From: Microbacterium sp. cf046
GTDB taxonomy: Bacteria; Actinomycetota; Actinomycetes; Actinomycetales; Microbacteriaceae
DNA length: 64,000 nucleotides
Assembly (NCBI RefSeq): GCF_900114345.1
Contig: NZ_FOZJ01000001.1
Coordinates: forward strand, 124,001-188,000
Reading direction: 5' to 3'
In this document: positions 50,946 to 59,604 of the stretch, one piece after another
Position numbering within the stretch: position 1 is the stretch's first letter
Layout of the letters: each line of letters begins with the position of its first letter
The notes under the pieces: model-generated
Told to the model about the DNA's origin: nothing
Database searches by the model: none
The model's input: only the letters and a program-made list of their open reading frames with translations
Position numbers and translations under genes: made by a program

Positions 50946-53648
50946 CTATCTGCCCACCCGCACCACGGTCGAGGCCGTCGCGGTGTTGCCTGCGGCGTCG
51001 GTCGCCCTGTACATGATCGTGTACACCGCGCCGGCCGCAGCGGTCACCGAGAACGTCGTATCGCTCAGGCGGGTGATCGATGCCTTCTTGTTCCCGGCCG
51101 CTGTGGCCGAGACGAGTTCCACGGTCACGTCACCGGACTCATCCGCGGCGTCGATCGTGACCGTCACGGTGCGGGCCTTGCCGTTGGGCGGGAAGATCGA
51201 CGCCGGGTCGGCGGTCGCCGTGATCGTCGGCGGCGTCGTGTCGGGCAGGGTGAGGTCGAGCCCGATCACCACCGGGTCGTGATCGCTGGAGCGGTACGGG
51301 TCCGGGGCGAACAGCTCGGTGACCTGATCCGCCGACTTGAACTCGGTGTTGTAGTCCAGCAGCGGCGGCTCGTCGGCGTTGATCTTCCACGCCGACGCTC
51401 CGGTCACGTCTTCGAGGAGGTCGGTGCCCGCCAGGGCGTAGTCCAGGTATCCGAGGGCTCCGTCGAACACATATGAGTACGCGTTCTCGCCTTGGAACTT
51501 GAACTCCAGGTCGGTGTAGCCGGCCCCGGTCAGCACATCGATCGGGTCCTCCTTGTCGTAGGAGTTGAGGTCTCCGATGATGAGCTCGCGACCCGCGCCC
51601 TGACCGGTCGGATCACCGGCCAGCCACTCGACCATGGCTGTGGCCGCCTGCGTGCGCGTCACGTTGCAGTTGCCCGCGCCGTCACCCAGATCGGGGTCGC
51701 CCAGGGCGTTGCAGTCCGAGCCCTTCGACTTGAGGTGGTTGACGACGACGGTGACCGGCTCGCTGCCGCCGACCTCGGTGAAGGTCTGCGCGAGCGCCGG
51801 CCGATTGATGTCGAGGAAGCGCGGGTCGACGGCCGACGTGAGTGTCGCGAACGCTCCTTCGGGCTGCACCCTCGCGGGCTTGTAGATCAGCGCGGTCGTG
51901 ATCGCGTCCGCCCCGATCACGCCGGTCTGGATGTGCGTGTAGGTGCCGGCGCCCATCTTCTCGTTCAGCGCCTCGACCAGTGCGGCGACCGCGGTGCCGT
52001 TGTTCTCGATCTCGATCAGTCCGACGACGTCGGCGTCGATCTGCGCGATCGCGTTGACGATCTTCGCTTCCTGGCGGTCGAACTCGGCCTGCGTGTTCGC
52101 TCCGCGGTCGTTCAGCGTCGTGAAGTAGTTCAGCACATTGAAGCTGGCGACGGTGACCGTGCCTCCGACCTCGGGTACCGCCGGCCGCGGGTTCGTGGAC
52201 GTGTATTCGGCGGCGGCGGTGGGCTGCACGCTCCACCCGCCGAAGTGGTAGTCCATCACGCCGGTGATGCCCGTCAGCAGGTCGCCGCCGCGGAACGTGT
52301 TCGTCAGAGCGAACTCGGCGCCGTCCGGGTGGATCAGCGGATCAGGGTTCTGAACGCCGCGACCGTCGTCGAGCGTGATCCGCTCGATGGCGTTCTGAGC
52401 GAAAAGCGCCGTCGCCTCGGCCGAGCCGGGCTCGAAGACGGCCGTGGGCTGCATCTGGCGCGCGAGTCCGACCTCGACGCTTCCGAACCGTCCGAACTCG
52501 AAGTACTCGAGGATCGAGAGCGGCTGGGGGAACGTCACGGACGTGCTCTCGAGCGACTCGCGGGTCGCTTCGGTGGCGGGCAGCGTCACGGCGATGGGGG
52601 TCGGCAGAGCCGCCCCGGTCGCGCAGACCTCGACTCCGCCGACCGTGATCTCGGTGAGCGATCCGCCGGCCGAGGCGAACTCGCTCACCGTCCCGGCGAC
52701 GTTCACCACGTCCCCGACAGAGACGTCGGTCGCCGCGCCGGGTGCGTAGACGAAGACGCCGTCGGACGTCGCGGGGTCCGCGTCACCGGCATCCTGCAGG
52801 TAGTAGCCGCTGAGTCCGCCGGCCGACTGGAAGTCGCCGACGACGACACCCTCGACCCGCACGACCTGCCCCGCGACGGGAGATGCGGCGCCGGAGCCCT
52901 GGACGGACGCGATCGAGACGACCTCCGCGTCGCAGTCCGCGTCACCCGGCTGCGGACCCGGGTCGATCCAGGGCGTGTTCACCGCACCGGGCGTGTTGAG
53001 CGCTTCACCCTGGACGAGCGTCCCCGTGAAGTTCGGGATGCCGGCGAGGTCGAAGTCGTTGCGCACCCAGTCGCCGGTGGTGTCGGTGTCGGTGCCGTCG
53101 GGGATGCGCGACGCGCCCCCGGGGGCGAACGGCTGCCCGTCGTAGGAGACGCCGAGGCTCACCCCGCCATACGTCAGATCCCCAGCCGTGCCGTCGGTCA
53201 CGGCGACCGCATCGACGATCGTGAGCCCGGCGGAGGCGTCGATGACGCCGTCGGTGTCCGCATCGAGGTCGGCGTTCAGCGCCGGGACGGTTCCCGTGAC
53301 CAGCAGCAGGCTGAGGGTTCCGTTCTCCAGCGCATTGGCGGCGAGGCTCACGAGTGAGCGTCCCGAAGCGTCGGGCGCCGGGAACGCGATGACCTCGTCG
53401 ACCACGCCGGCGGGCGACCGGTCGCCGGTCGCCGTCGCATCGCCTTCGATCTCGAGCACTCGATATGCCGACAGATCGGTCCCCGGGGGCGCCAGCAGCT
53501 CGACGTACTCCACGTCGGTGCCGGCGGTGCTCGCCGAGAACTCGTTGATGACGACCCCGCCCGGCGCGGCGAGCGCGGGTGCGGTCACTCCGGTCAGGGC
53601 GAGGGCGGCGATGGCGGTGGATGCCGAGACGACACTGAGACGGCGCAC
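50946..53648 (-). CDS. Secreted ExeM/NucH family extracellular endonuclease
   Basis: A protein of about 900 residues. The signal peptide is VRRLSVVSASTAIAALALTGVTAPALA. A lamin-tail-type domain follows (GGVVINEFSASTAGTDVEYVELLAP), then an OB-like DNA-binding region (VEGVVVGDFQSAGGLSGYYLQDA). The endonuclease/exonuclease/phosphatase domain has ASFNVLNYF, DADVVGLIEIENNG, VNHLKSKG, GDLNSYDKEDP and SSDHDPVVIGL. An Ig-like repeat ends the protein. It degrades extracellular DNA and can disperse biofilm. No sortase motif is seen. The GTG at 53648 has a CGGAG site at 6 bases; an ATG at 53675 is also possible. Confidence 0.9.
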   Translation of the reverse strand: MRRLSVVSASTAIAALALTGVTAPALAAPGGVVINEFSASTAGTDVEYVELLAPPGTDLSAYRVLEIEGDATATGDRSPAGVVDEVIAFPAPDASGRSLVSLAANALENGTLSLLLVTGTVPALNADLDADTDGVIDASAGLTIVDAVAVTDGTAGDLTYGGVSLGVSYDGQPFAPGGASRIPDGTDTDTTGDWVRNDFDLAGIPNFTGTLVQGEALNTPGAVNTPWIDPGPQPGDADCDAEVVSIASVQGSGAASPVAGQVVRVEGVVVGDFQSAGGLSGYYLQDAGDADPATSDGVFVYAPGAATDVSVGDVVNVAGTVSEFASAGGSLTEITVGGVEVCATGAALPTPIAVTLPATEATRESLESTSVTFPQPLSILEYFEFGRFGSVEVGLARQMQPTAVFEPGSAEATALFAQNAIERITLDDGRGVQNPDPLIHPDGAEFALTNTFRGGDLLTGITGVMDYHFGGWSVQPTAAAEYTSTNPRPAVPEVGGTVTVASFNVLNYFTTLNDRGANTQAEFDRQEAKIVNAIAQIDADVVGLIEIENNGTAVAALVEALNEKMGAGTYTHIQTGVIGADAITTALIYKPARVQPEGAFATLTSAVDPRFLDINRPALAQTFTEVGGSEPVTVVVNHLKSKGSDCNALGDPDLGDGAGNCNVTRTQAATAMVEWLAGDPTGQGAGRELIIGDLNSYDKEDPIDVLTGAGYTDLEFKFQGENAYSYVFDGALGYLDYALAGTDLLEDVTGASAWKINADEPPLLDYNTEFKSADQVTELFAPDPYRSSDHDPVVIGLDLTLPDTTPPTITATADPASIFPPNGKARTVTVTIDAADESGDVTVELVSATAAGNKKASITRLSDTTFSVTAAAGAVYTIMYRATDAAGNTATASTVVRVGR

Positions 53649-53792
53649 GAAAGACTCCGATCGAGGGGGGGACATCGGACTGCACCACCAACCTATGCGC
53701 GGGGCCGGACAGCCGGAACCCCCTTGTGGTGAAGCGGTGGTTACGGGTATCTGTCGGGGCCGCTGGAGTGCCCCTCAGTAAGATGAAGTCCC

Positions 53793-55172
53793 GTGACCTC
53801 CCTTCCTCCCCAGCCTCTGAGCCCCCTCGATGGCCGCTACTTCGCCGTCGTCGGTCCACTCGCCGACTACCTCTCCGAGGCTGGCCTGAACCGTGCCCGG
53901 GTGGAGGTCGAGGTGGAGTGGCTCGTCGCGCTCACCGACCGGTCGCTGTTCGGGTCGTCGCCGCTCGCCGAGGCTCACAAGGAGAGCCTGCGCGGGCTGT
54001 ATCGCGATTTCGGCCAGGCCGAGATCGACTGGCTGGCAGCGAAGGAGGCCGTCACCCGGCACGACGTCAAGGCAGTCGAGTATCTCGTGCGCGACCGGCT
54101 GTCCGAGCTCGGTCTGGATCCGGTCGCCGAGCTCACGCATTTCGCCTGCACGAGCGAGGACATCAACTCCGCGGCATACGCCCTCACCGTCCAGCGCGCG
54201 ATCTCGACGGTCTGGCTGCCGAAGCTCCGCGGCGTCATCGGGTCCCTGCGCGAGCTGGCCGACCAGCACCGGGACGCCGCGATGCTCTCGCGGACGCACG
54301 GCCAGCCCGCGACGCCGACGACGATGGGCAAGGAGCTCGCCGTGTTCGTCTGGCGCCTGGAGCGTGTCGCTGCTCAGATCGAGTCCTCCGACTACCTTGC
54401 GAAGTTCTCCGGCGCGACCGGCACATGGTCCGCTCATCTCGCTGCTGAACCCGACGTCGACTGGCCGGCGCTTTCGCGGTCGTTCATCGAGGGACTCGGC
54501 ATCGGGTTCAACGTCTTGACCACGCAGATCGAATCGCACGACTGGCAGGTCGAGCTCTACGACCGGGTGCGTCACGCCGGCGGCATCCTGCACAATCTCG
54601 CGACCGACGTGTGGACGTACATCTCCCTCGGGTACTTCGCCCAGATCCCCGTCGCAGGCGCGACCGGCTCGTCGACGATGCCGCACAAGATCAACCCGAT
54701 CCGCTTCGAGAACGCCGAAGCCAACCTCGAGATCTCGGGTGGACTGCTCACGACGCTGGCCTCGACCCTGGTGACCTCACGTCTGCAGCGAGACCTCACC
54801 GACTCCACGACCCAGCGCAACATCGGCGTCGCGCTCGGGCACTCGCTGCTCGCGCTCGACAACCTCCAGCGCGGGCTCGGCGAGATCTCCCTCGCCCAGG
54901 CGGTGCTGGATGCCGACCTCGACGCGAACTGGGAGGTGCTCGCCGAGGCGATCCAGACCGTCGTGCGCGCGGAGATCGCCGCCGGACGATCGCAGATCAC
55001 CGATCCGTACGCACTTCTGAAGGACCTCACCCGCGGCAGGCGGGTCGGCGGTGCCCAGCTCGCGGAGTTCGTCGAGGGACTCGACATCGGGGATGCCGCG
55101 AAGCAGCGACTGCTCGCCCTCACCCCTGCGACCTACACCGGCCTCGCGTCGCGGCTCGTCGACGAGCTCTAG
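53793..55172 (+). CDS. purB: Adenylosuccinate lyase
   Basis: A 459-residue homotetrameric enzyme of purine synthesis that splits SAICAR and adenylosuccinate. Signatures are TSEDINSAAYALT, RTHGQPATPTTMGKE and the active-site loop GSSTMPHKINPIRFENAEAN. The start LSPLDGRYF is typical. The GTG at 53793 has TAAGAT 8 bases upstream. Located alone, next to a REP-like repeat. Confidence 0.97.
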   Translation: MTSLPPQPLSPLDGRYFAVVGPLADYLSEAGLNRARVEVEVEWLVALTDRSLFGSSPLAEAHKESLRGLYRDFGQAEIDWLAAKEAVTRHDVKAVEYLVRDRLSELGLDPVAELTHFACTSEDINSAAYALTVQRAISTVWLPKLRGVIGSLRELADQHRDAAMLSRTHGQPATPTTMGKELAVFVWRLERVAAQIESSDYLAKFSGATGTWSAHLAAEPDVDWPALSRSFIEGLGIGFNVLTTQIESHDWQVELYDRVRHAGGILHNLATDVWTYISLGYFAQIPVAGATGSSTMPHKINPIRFENAEANLEISGGLLTTLASTLVTSRLQRDLTDSTTQRNIGVALGHSLLALDNLQRGLGEISLAQAVLDADLDANWEVLAEAIQTVVRAEIAAGRSQITDPYALLKDLTRGRRVGGAQLAEFVEGLDIGDAAKQRLLALTPATYTGLASRLVDEL

Positions 55173-55182
55173 CCCTCTCCCC

Positions 55183-55220
55183 GGTCGTTGAGCGAGGGAG
55201 CGTAGCGACCGAGACGAAAC
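55183..55220. repeat. REP-like intergenic repeat
   Basis: GGTCGTTGAGCGAGGGAGCG followed by TAGCGACCGAGACGAAAC. GGTCG pairs with CGACC. This word family (GTCGTTGAGCGAG with GAGACGAAAC) recurs widely between genes of related actinobacteria, from memory and not checked here. It separates the convergent purB and membrane-protein genes. Confidence 0.55.
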
Positions 55221-55239
55221 ACCCCAGCCCGAGCCGCAA

Positions 55240-55575
55240 TCAGGCCTTCGGCTCGCCGGATGCCGATGCATCCGGCGCCGTGCCGTCGGCGTTCTCGTCG
55301 GGCAGCAGGACCGGCCGGTCGATCTGCTTTTTGACCTGTGCCGGGTCGACCGCCAGCAGCAGGAGCGCGACGACGACGAGCACGACGATGAAGGTGACGC
55401 CTGCGATGATCAGCGCGAGCGTGAGCGCCGCCGGAGCCTGCTCGGGACTGCGCTGCTGGAAGAAGCCCACCGACACGAGGGTGACGACACCCGCGAAGAG
55501 CGCGGCTCCGAACGCGAGCCCGAGCAGCTGAATCGGCTTCATCAGGTCGCGGCGGGTCGGCTTGTCGTCGGTCAT
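55240..55575 (-). CDS. Small two-helix membrane protein
   Basis: A 111-residue protein with two hydrophobic segments (PIQLLGLAFGAALFAGVVTLVSVGFF and LTLALIIAGVTFIVVLVVVALLLLAV) and a charged C-terminal tail rich in Asp, Ala and Ser. I do not recognise it. The ATG overlaps the stop of the upstream membrane-protein gene by 4 bases, so the pair probably works together. Confidence 0.65.
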   Translation of the reverse strand: MTDDKPTRRDLMKPIQLLGLAFGAALFAGVVTLVSVGFFQQRSPEQAPAALTLALIIAGVTFIVVLVVVALLLLAVDPAQVKKQIDRPVLLPDENADGTAPDASASGEPKA

Positions 55576-56288
55576 GCCTTGCCCCTCTCGTCGTTCGCGG
55601 CTTGGCGTGGTCCGTCGCCCGGGTGCTCCGCGGCAGCTTGGTCGCCGGATGCATCGGCTGTGGCCGGGAGGCGCTTGCGCGGCGAGAATCCCGCGATCCC
55701 GAGATACACCGCGATGATCGCCGCGTACGCGCCGAAGACGCCGACGCCGATGATGATGCCGGTGAGCGTGAAGGTCGCGTTCGCGTCCTCGATCGTGTAC
55801 TGCAGTGCGTACCGGGTCGGCACCAGGAGCAGGCCCAGACCCAGCGCGATCGTCAGGATGCCGACCGTCAGGGCATCGCGCGACGCGGAGCGCGCGGCAT
55901 CCGTCTTGGGCAGCCCGCGCGTCGCCCGCAGTCCGCGGGCACCGGTGATCGTCTCGACGAGCCCGGCCAGCAGGGCCCAGCCGATCACGATGACGAAGAA
56001 CATCGGGACGGTGCGCAGCTGCGCCACGCCGGCCAGCAGTCCGGCGATCACGAAGAGCGAGCCGAGGCCGACGGTGGACCAGCGGGTGTCGACGGTGTAC
56101 ACGAGCCATCCGGCCGCGAGCAGGACGAAGCCGGTCGCCAGAGCGAACCCGCTGAAGATCGAGAGTCCGATCGCCGCCGAGTGATCGGGTGAGAACGTCA
56201 CCATCACGGCCGCGATCGCCGCGAACGCCGCACGTGCGATCTGCACATGACGCAGTTCGAAGCTGCGGGTGGCGGGGGCTTTTGTCAC
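55572..56288 (-). CDS. Polytopic membrane protein (DUF308/HdeD-like, tentative)
   Basis: A 238-residue protein with six hydrophobic helices spaced as in DUF308/HdeD-type proteins (HVQIARAAFAAIAAVMVTF, FALATGFVLLAAGWLVYTVD, LGSLFVIAGLLAGVAQL, FFVIVIGWALLAGLVETITG). The C-terminus is a cytoplasmic charged tail. Family assignment is a resemblance in helix pattern only. The GTG has an AGGAAT site upstream, and a TAGACT -10 lies near 56345 on the minus strand. Confidence 0.6.
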   Translation of the reverse strand: MTKAPATRSFELRHVQIARAAFAAIAAVMVTFSPDHSAAIGLSIFSGFALATGFVLLAAGWLVYTVDTRWSTVGLGSLFVIAGLLAGVAQLRTVPMFFVIVIGWALLAGLVETITGARGLRATRGLPKTDAARSASRDALTVGILTIALGLGLLLVPTRYALQYTIEDANATFTLTGIIIGVGVFGAYAAIIAVYLGIAGFSPRKRLPATADASGDQAAAEHPGDGPRQAANDERGKA

Positions 56289-56369
56289 GACGATTCCTGG
56301 CGCGGTGCGGTCCTGGGATTCACAGGCGGGACCTCCAGTCTAGTTGCCGGCGCCGGGTCGCCTCGCGGG

Positions 56370-56936
56370 TCACCCGGCCGTCGAGACGGTGCCGTCGACG
56401 GTGATGTCGGCGCGAGATCTCGTCCCGTCGTGCGCGAAGAATTCCGTCTCCTCGAGCATCCATCGCTCCCACAGCGGCCGATGCCTCTCGCCGTCCCGCT
56501 CGATGCCGCGGCGCAGCCGTTCGTGCGCGGGCGCGTCGACCCAGACGCGGACGGCGAGGCGATCGGCGATCTCCCGGCGCGTGCAGGTGACTCCTTCGAG
56601 GACGACGAACGGATGCGGCGCCACCCGCTTCCAGCCTGCGAGCGCGTCGCCGAACTCGTCGCCCTCCCAGTCGCGCACCTGGTAACGGGCCGTCCGGCCG
56701 GTGAGCAGCGGCGTGAGGACCTGCGTCTCGAACCTCGGCCACCATCCGGCGAAGTCGACCCACGAGACGAAGTCGTCGATCTCGATGAGGGGCGCTTCGA
56801 GCGCCTCGGCCACCGGCCGGGCGATCGTCGACTTGCCGGACCCGGACGGTCCGTCGATCCCGATCAGGCGCACACCTTCGATCCGACTCGCGCGCGCGGC
56901 ATCCGCGATCGCTGCGACGACGTCAGGCTGGTCCAC
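56370..56936 (-). CDS. Small P-loop kinase (uridine kinase-like)
   Basis: A 188-residue P-loop kinase. Walker A is GIDGPSGSGKST. EIDDFVSW and the lid region with RREIADRLAVRVWVDAP follow, as in the uridine kinase/pantothenate kinase superfamily. Substrate is not evident. The GTG at 56936 is favoured because the P-loop starts about 24 residues later; an ATG at 57026 would overlap the divergent gene. It shares an 83-base promoter region with the gene at 57020. Confidence 0.82.
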   Translation of the reverse strand: MDQPDVVAAIADAARASRIEGVRLIGIDGPSGSGKSTIARPVAEALEAPLIEIDDFVSWVDFAGWWPRFETQVLTPLLTGRTARYQVRDWEGDEFGDALAGWKRVAPHPFVVLEGVTCTRREIADRLAVRVWVDAPAHERLRRGIERDGERHRPLWERWMLEETEFFAHDGTRSRADITVDGTVSTAG

Positions 56937-57019
56937 CGTCTCATCGTGCCAGGCCGGCCGCCCCTCCTCGCCGATCCACGCTCTGCGCGCCCCGACCCGG
57001 CCGGGGCTATCATCACGCC

Positions 57020-57670
57020 GTGGCATTCACCGGATTCGATCCCGACGCACTCGCCTTCTACGCGGAGCTGCGGGAGAGCAACTCCAAGGAGTGGTGGACG
57101 GCGAATCGCGCGCGCTACGACCAGCACGTCACGGGTCCCTTCGAAGATCTCGCGGGCGAGCTGACCGGCGAGTTCGGTGAGATGAAGGTGTTCCGTCCGT
57201 ACCGCGACGTGCGGTTCAGTGCGGACAAGTCACCGTACAAACTCCACATCGGCATGGTCACCCGTGCGCGGCCGGCGCACTACATCCAGCTCTCCGACGA
57301 GGGTCTCGTGACCGGCGGCGGGGCGTACGACGTGCCGACGGCCGCTCTGGCGAGGTTCCGCGAGATCGTCGACGACCCCACCTCCGGAGCCCGGCTCGAG
57401 CGCCTGCTCGCGGACCTCGATCGCCGGGGCTTCGCTCCGATGACCGGCGATGCGCTCCGGACCGCACCGCGCGGCTACCGCCCAGATCATCCCCGCATCG
57501 AGCTGCTGCGTCTGCGACGCCTGGCAGTGGGCCGGGATGACGAGCCCGCGCCGTGGATGTGGAGTCCCGACGCCCTCGAGATGATCCGCGAGCGCTGGCG
57601 GGCGGTGTCCCTGTGGTGCGACTGGCTGACCGACGCCGTGGGCGGGGAGCTGTCCGAAGCGACCCGCTAA
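57020..57670 (+). CDS. TIGR02453 (DUF2461) family protein
   Basis: A 216-residue cytoplasmic protein. The opening GFDPDALAFYAELRESNSKEWWTANRARYD and RPYRDVRFSADKSPYKLHIG are diagnostic of the family, whose function is unknown. A GTG start has TATCAT 6 bases upstream (57008-57013) and no ribosome site. Its TAA overlaps the dnaB stop codon by 3 bases in convergent orientation. Confidence 0.9.
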   Translation: MAFTGFDPDALAFYAELRESNSKEWWTANRARYDQHVTGPFEDLAGELTGEFGEMKVFRPYRDVRFSADKSPYKLHIGMVTRARPAHYIQLSDEGLVTGGGAYDVPTAALARFREIVDDPTSGARLERLLADLDRRGFAPMTGDALRTAPRGYRPDHPRIELLRLRRLAVGRDDEPAPWMWSPDALEMIRERWRAVSLWCDWLTDAVGGELSEATR

Positions 57671-59037
57671 AGCCCGACTGCCATGTCGGTGAAGCGCGAG
57701 AAGTGACCCTGGAACGCGACGGTGATCGTGTCGGTCGGCCCGTTGCGATGCTTCGCGACGATGAGGTCGGCCTCGCCGGCACGCGGACTGTCCTTCTCAT
57801 AGGCGGACTCACGGTGCAGCAGCACCACCATGTCGGCATCCTGCTCGATCGAGCCCGACTCGCGCAGGTCGGAGAGCGCCGGCTTCTTGTCGGCGCGCTG
57901 CTCGGGGCCGCGGTTCAGCTGCGACAGCGCGATGACCGGCACCTGCAGCTCCTTCGCGAGCAGCTTGAGCGCGCGGGAGAACTCGCTCACCTCCTGCTGT
58001 CGCGACTCGACGCGCTTGCCGCTGGTCATGAGCTGCAGGTAGTCGATGATGACCATCTTCAGGCCCTGGCGCTGCTTGAGGCGACGGCACTTCGCCCGGA
58101 TCTCGACGAGCGTCATGTTCGGGCTGTCGTCGATGAACAGCGGGGCATCGTTGATGCGGCCGCGGGTGGAGGCGATCGTGGTCCAGTCGCGGGAGTCGAG
58201 CGTTCCCTTTCGCATGTTCTGCAGCGGCACCGCGCCCTCGGCGCTCATCAGCCGCATCGCGATCTCGCTTCGCCCCATCTCGAGGGAGAACAGGATGGTC
58301 GGGAAGTCGTGCTTGATCGCCGCCGAGCGTGCGAAGTCCAGCGCCAGTGTCGATTTACCCATCGCGGGGCGGGCGGCGATGATGATCATCTGCCCGGGGT
58401 GCAGCCCGTTGGTGAGCTGGTCGAGACCCGAGAAGCCGGTCGGGATGCCGGTCATCTGACCGTCGCGGCCTCGCGCAGCCTCGATCTCATCGACCGCTGC
58501 GCTGACGGCGACCTCGAGGGGCACGTAGTCTTCGGCGGCGTCCGCACCGGTGACGCCGTAGATCTCCGCCTGCGCGTTGTTGACCAGGTCGAGCGCTTCG
58601 CCCTGACCGGAGTAGCCCATCTGCACGATGCGCGTTCCGGCGTCGACGAGTCGGCGCAGCAGCGCTCGCTCCGAGACGATCGATGCGTAGTACCCGGCGT
58701 TGGCCGCGGTCGGCACGATCGAGGTGAGCGTGTGCAGATAGTCGGCGCCGCCGGCGCGCTGCAGCTCTCCGGACTTGATGAGCTCGTCGGTCACCGCGAC
58801 GACGTCGGTCGGCTCGCCGTGCGAGTAGAGGGTCAGGATCGCTTCGAAGATCAGCTCGTGCTTCGGGACGTAGAAGTCGACGCCACGGAGCGTCTCGATC
58901 ACATCGGCCACTGCATCCTTCGACAGCAGCATGCCGCCCAGCGCGCTCTGCTCCGCGAGAAGGTCGTGCGGGGGCGTTCGCTCGTGCTCCCGACGCTGCC
59001 CCCCAAGGCGTTCGTCCGAGATGTCGGCGATCGACAT
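57667..59037 (-). CDS. dnaB: Replicative DNA helicase
   Basis: A 456-residue hexameric 5'-3' helicase that drives the replication fork. The N-terminal DnaG-interaction domain is intact (PHDLLAEQSALGGMLLSKDAV). Walker A is ARPAMGKST (residues 222-230), Walker B is VIIDYLQLM and the arginine finger region is ESGSIEQDADMVVLLHRE. There is no intein. The ATG at 59037 follows GAAGGAAG. It belongs to the rpsF-ssb-rpsR-rplI-dnaB neighbourhood but is separated from it here by two surface-protein genes on the other strand. Confidence 0.98.
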   Translation of the reverse strand: MSIADISDERLGGQRREHERTPPHDLLAEQSALGGMLLSKDAVADVIETLRGVDFYVPKHELIFEAILTLYSHGEPTDVVAVTDELIKSGELQRAGGADYLHTLTSIVPTAANAGYYASIVSERALLRRLVDAGTRIVQMGYSGQGEALDLVNNAQAEIYGVTGADAAEDYVPLEVAVSAAVDEIEAARGRDGQMTGIPTGFSGLDQLTNGLHPGQMIIIAARPAMGKSTLALDFARSAAIKHDFPTILFSLEMGRSEIAMRLMSAEGAVPLQNMRKGTLDSRDWTTIASTRGRINDAPLFIDDSPNMTLVEIRAKCRRLKQRQGLKMVIIDYLQLMTSGKRVESRQQEVSEFSRALKLLAKELQVPVIALSQLNRGPEQRADKKPALSDLRESGSIEQDADMVVLLHRESAYEKDSPRAGEADLIVAKHRNGPTDTITVAFQGHFSRFTDMAVGL

Positions 59038-59263
59038 ATGCACTTCCTTCACATCATCCGGCCACGACAAAGCAGGGTTCACCCGGGACCGCGGCGCGCG
59101 CGAACGCACTCCAGCAGGACGAGACCGGATGCCGCAGCATCCCCTCGTCCCGCTTTCAGCAGAACACGAACCCCCGACAACGTCTGCGTCGACGTGCCGT
59201 GCGCCAATCCCCCGTGGGCCGAACCCCACGCTAGAGACGGGTTCAGCGACTTGCAACAACGGT

Positions 59264-59462
59264 TGTGGATAAGTCTGTGGACAAGCTGCGCGAAACGCCG
59301 AGAAGCCTGTGCACAACGTCTGTGGAAAAGTCCGGAGAGCGATTGGATGTGGTTCGATTTCTCGCTTCTGATCTGGCATTCTTCAAGACGCTGATTGTGA
59401 GTTGAGATGTGCTTGAAGTCCCGCTTGAAGGTTGCCTCTGATAGGCGTCGCCCTGTGCACAA
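59264..59462. promoter_or_regulatory. Cluster of five DnaA-box-like sites upstream of dnaB
   Basis: On the minus strand: TTATCCACA (59264-59272), TTGTCCACA (59276-59284), TTGTGCACA (59308-59316), TTTTCCACA (59321-59329) and TTGTGCACA (59454-59462). The first two are exact consensus boxes for E. coli and actinobacteria respectively; the others differ at one position. All face the same way. The intervening DNA is visibly less GC-rich. The 567-base gap 59038-59604 otherwise holds the dnaB leader and the promoter of the gene at 59605. Confidence 0.7.
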
Positions 59463-59499
59463 ACTCAGGTGACGATGAGGCGATCTGCGCAACAGGGAC

Positions 59500-59528
59500 T
59501 GGACACGGTGAACAGTGTGGGCTAGCGT
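59500..59528 (+). promoter_or_regulatory. Promoter of the surface-protein gene at 59605
   Basis: TGGACA (59500-59505) and TAGCGT (59523-59528) are 17 bases apart. The leader that follows contains an inverted repeat TTGACG-TCAGT-CGTCAA (59575-59591) and an AGGAGG ribosome site. Confidence 0.6.
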
Positions 59529-59604
59529 CGTGGCTCCAGGCACCCCTTACGATCTGTTTTCACTCGAAGACGGATTGACGTCAGTCGTCAACAGGAGGTG
59601 AAAC

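Noticed and set aside
59264..59462. Calling this region oriC outright
   Set aside because: dnaA and dnaN are absent from the window, and actinobacterial origins normally lie between them, so only a DnaA-box cluster is claimed.
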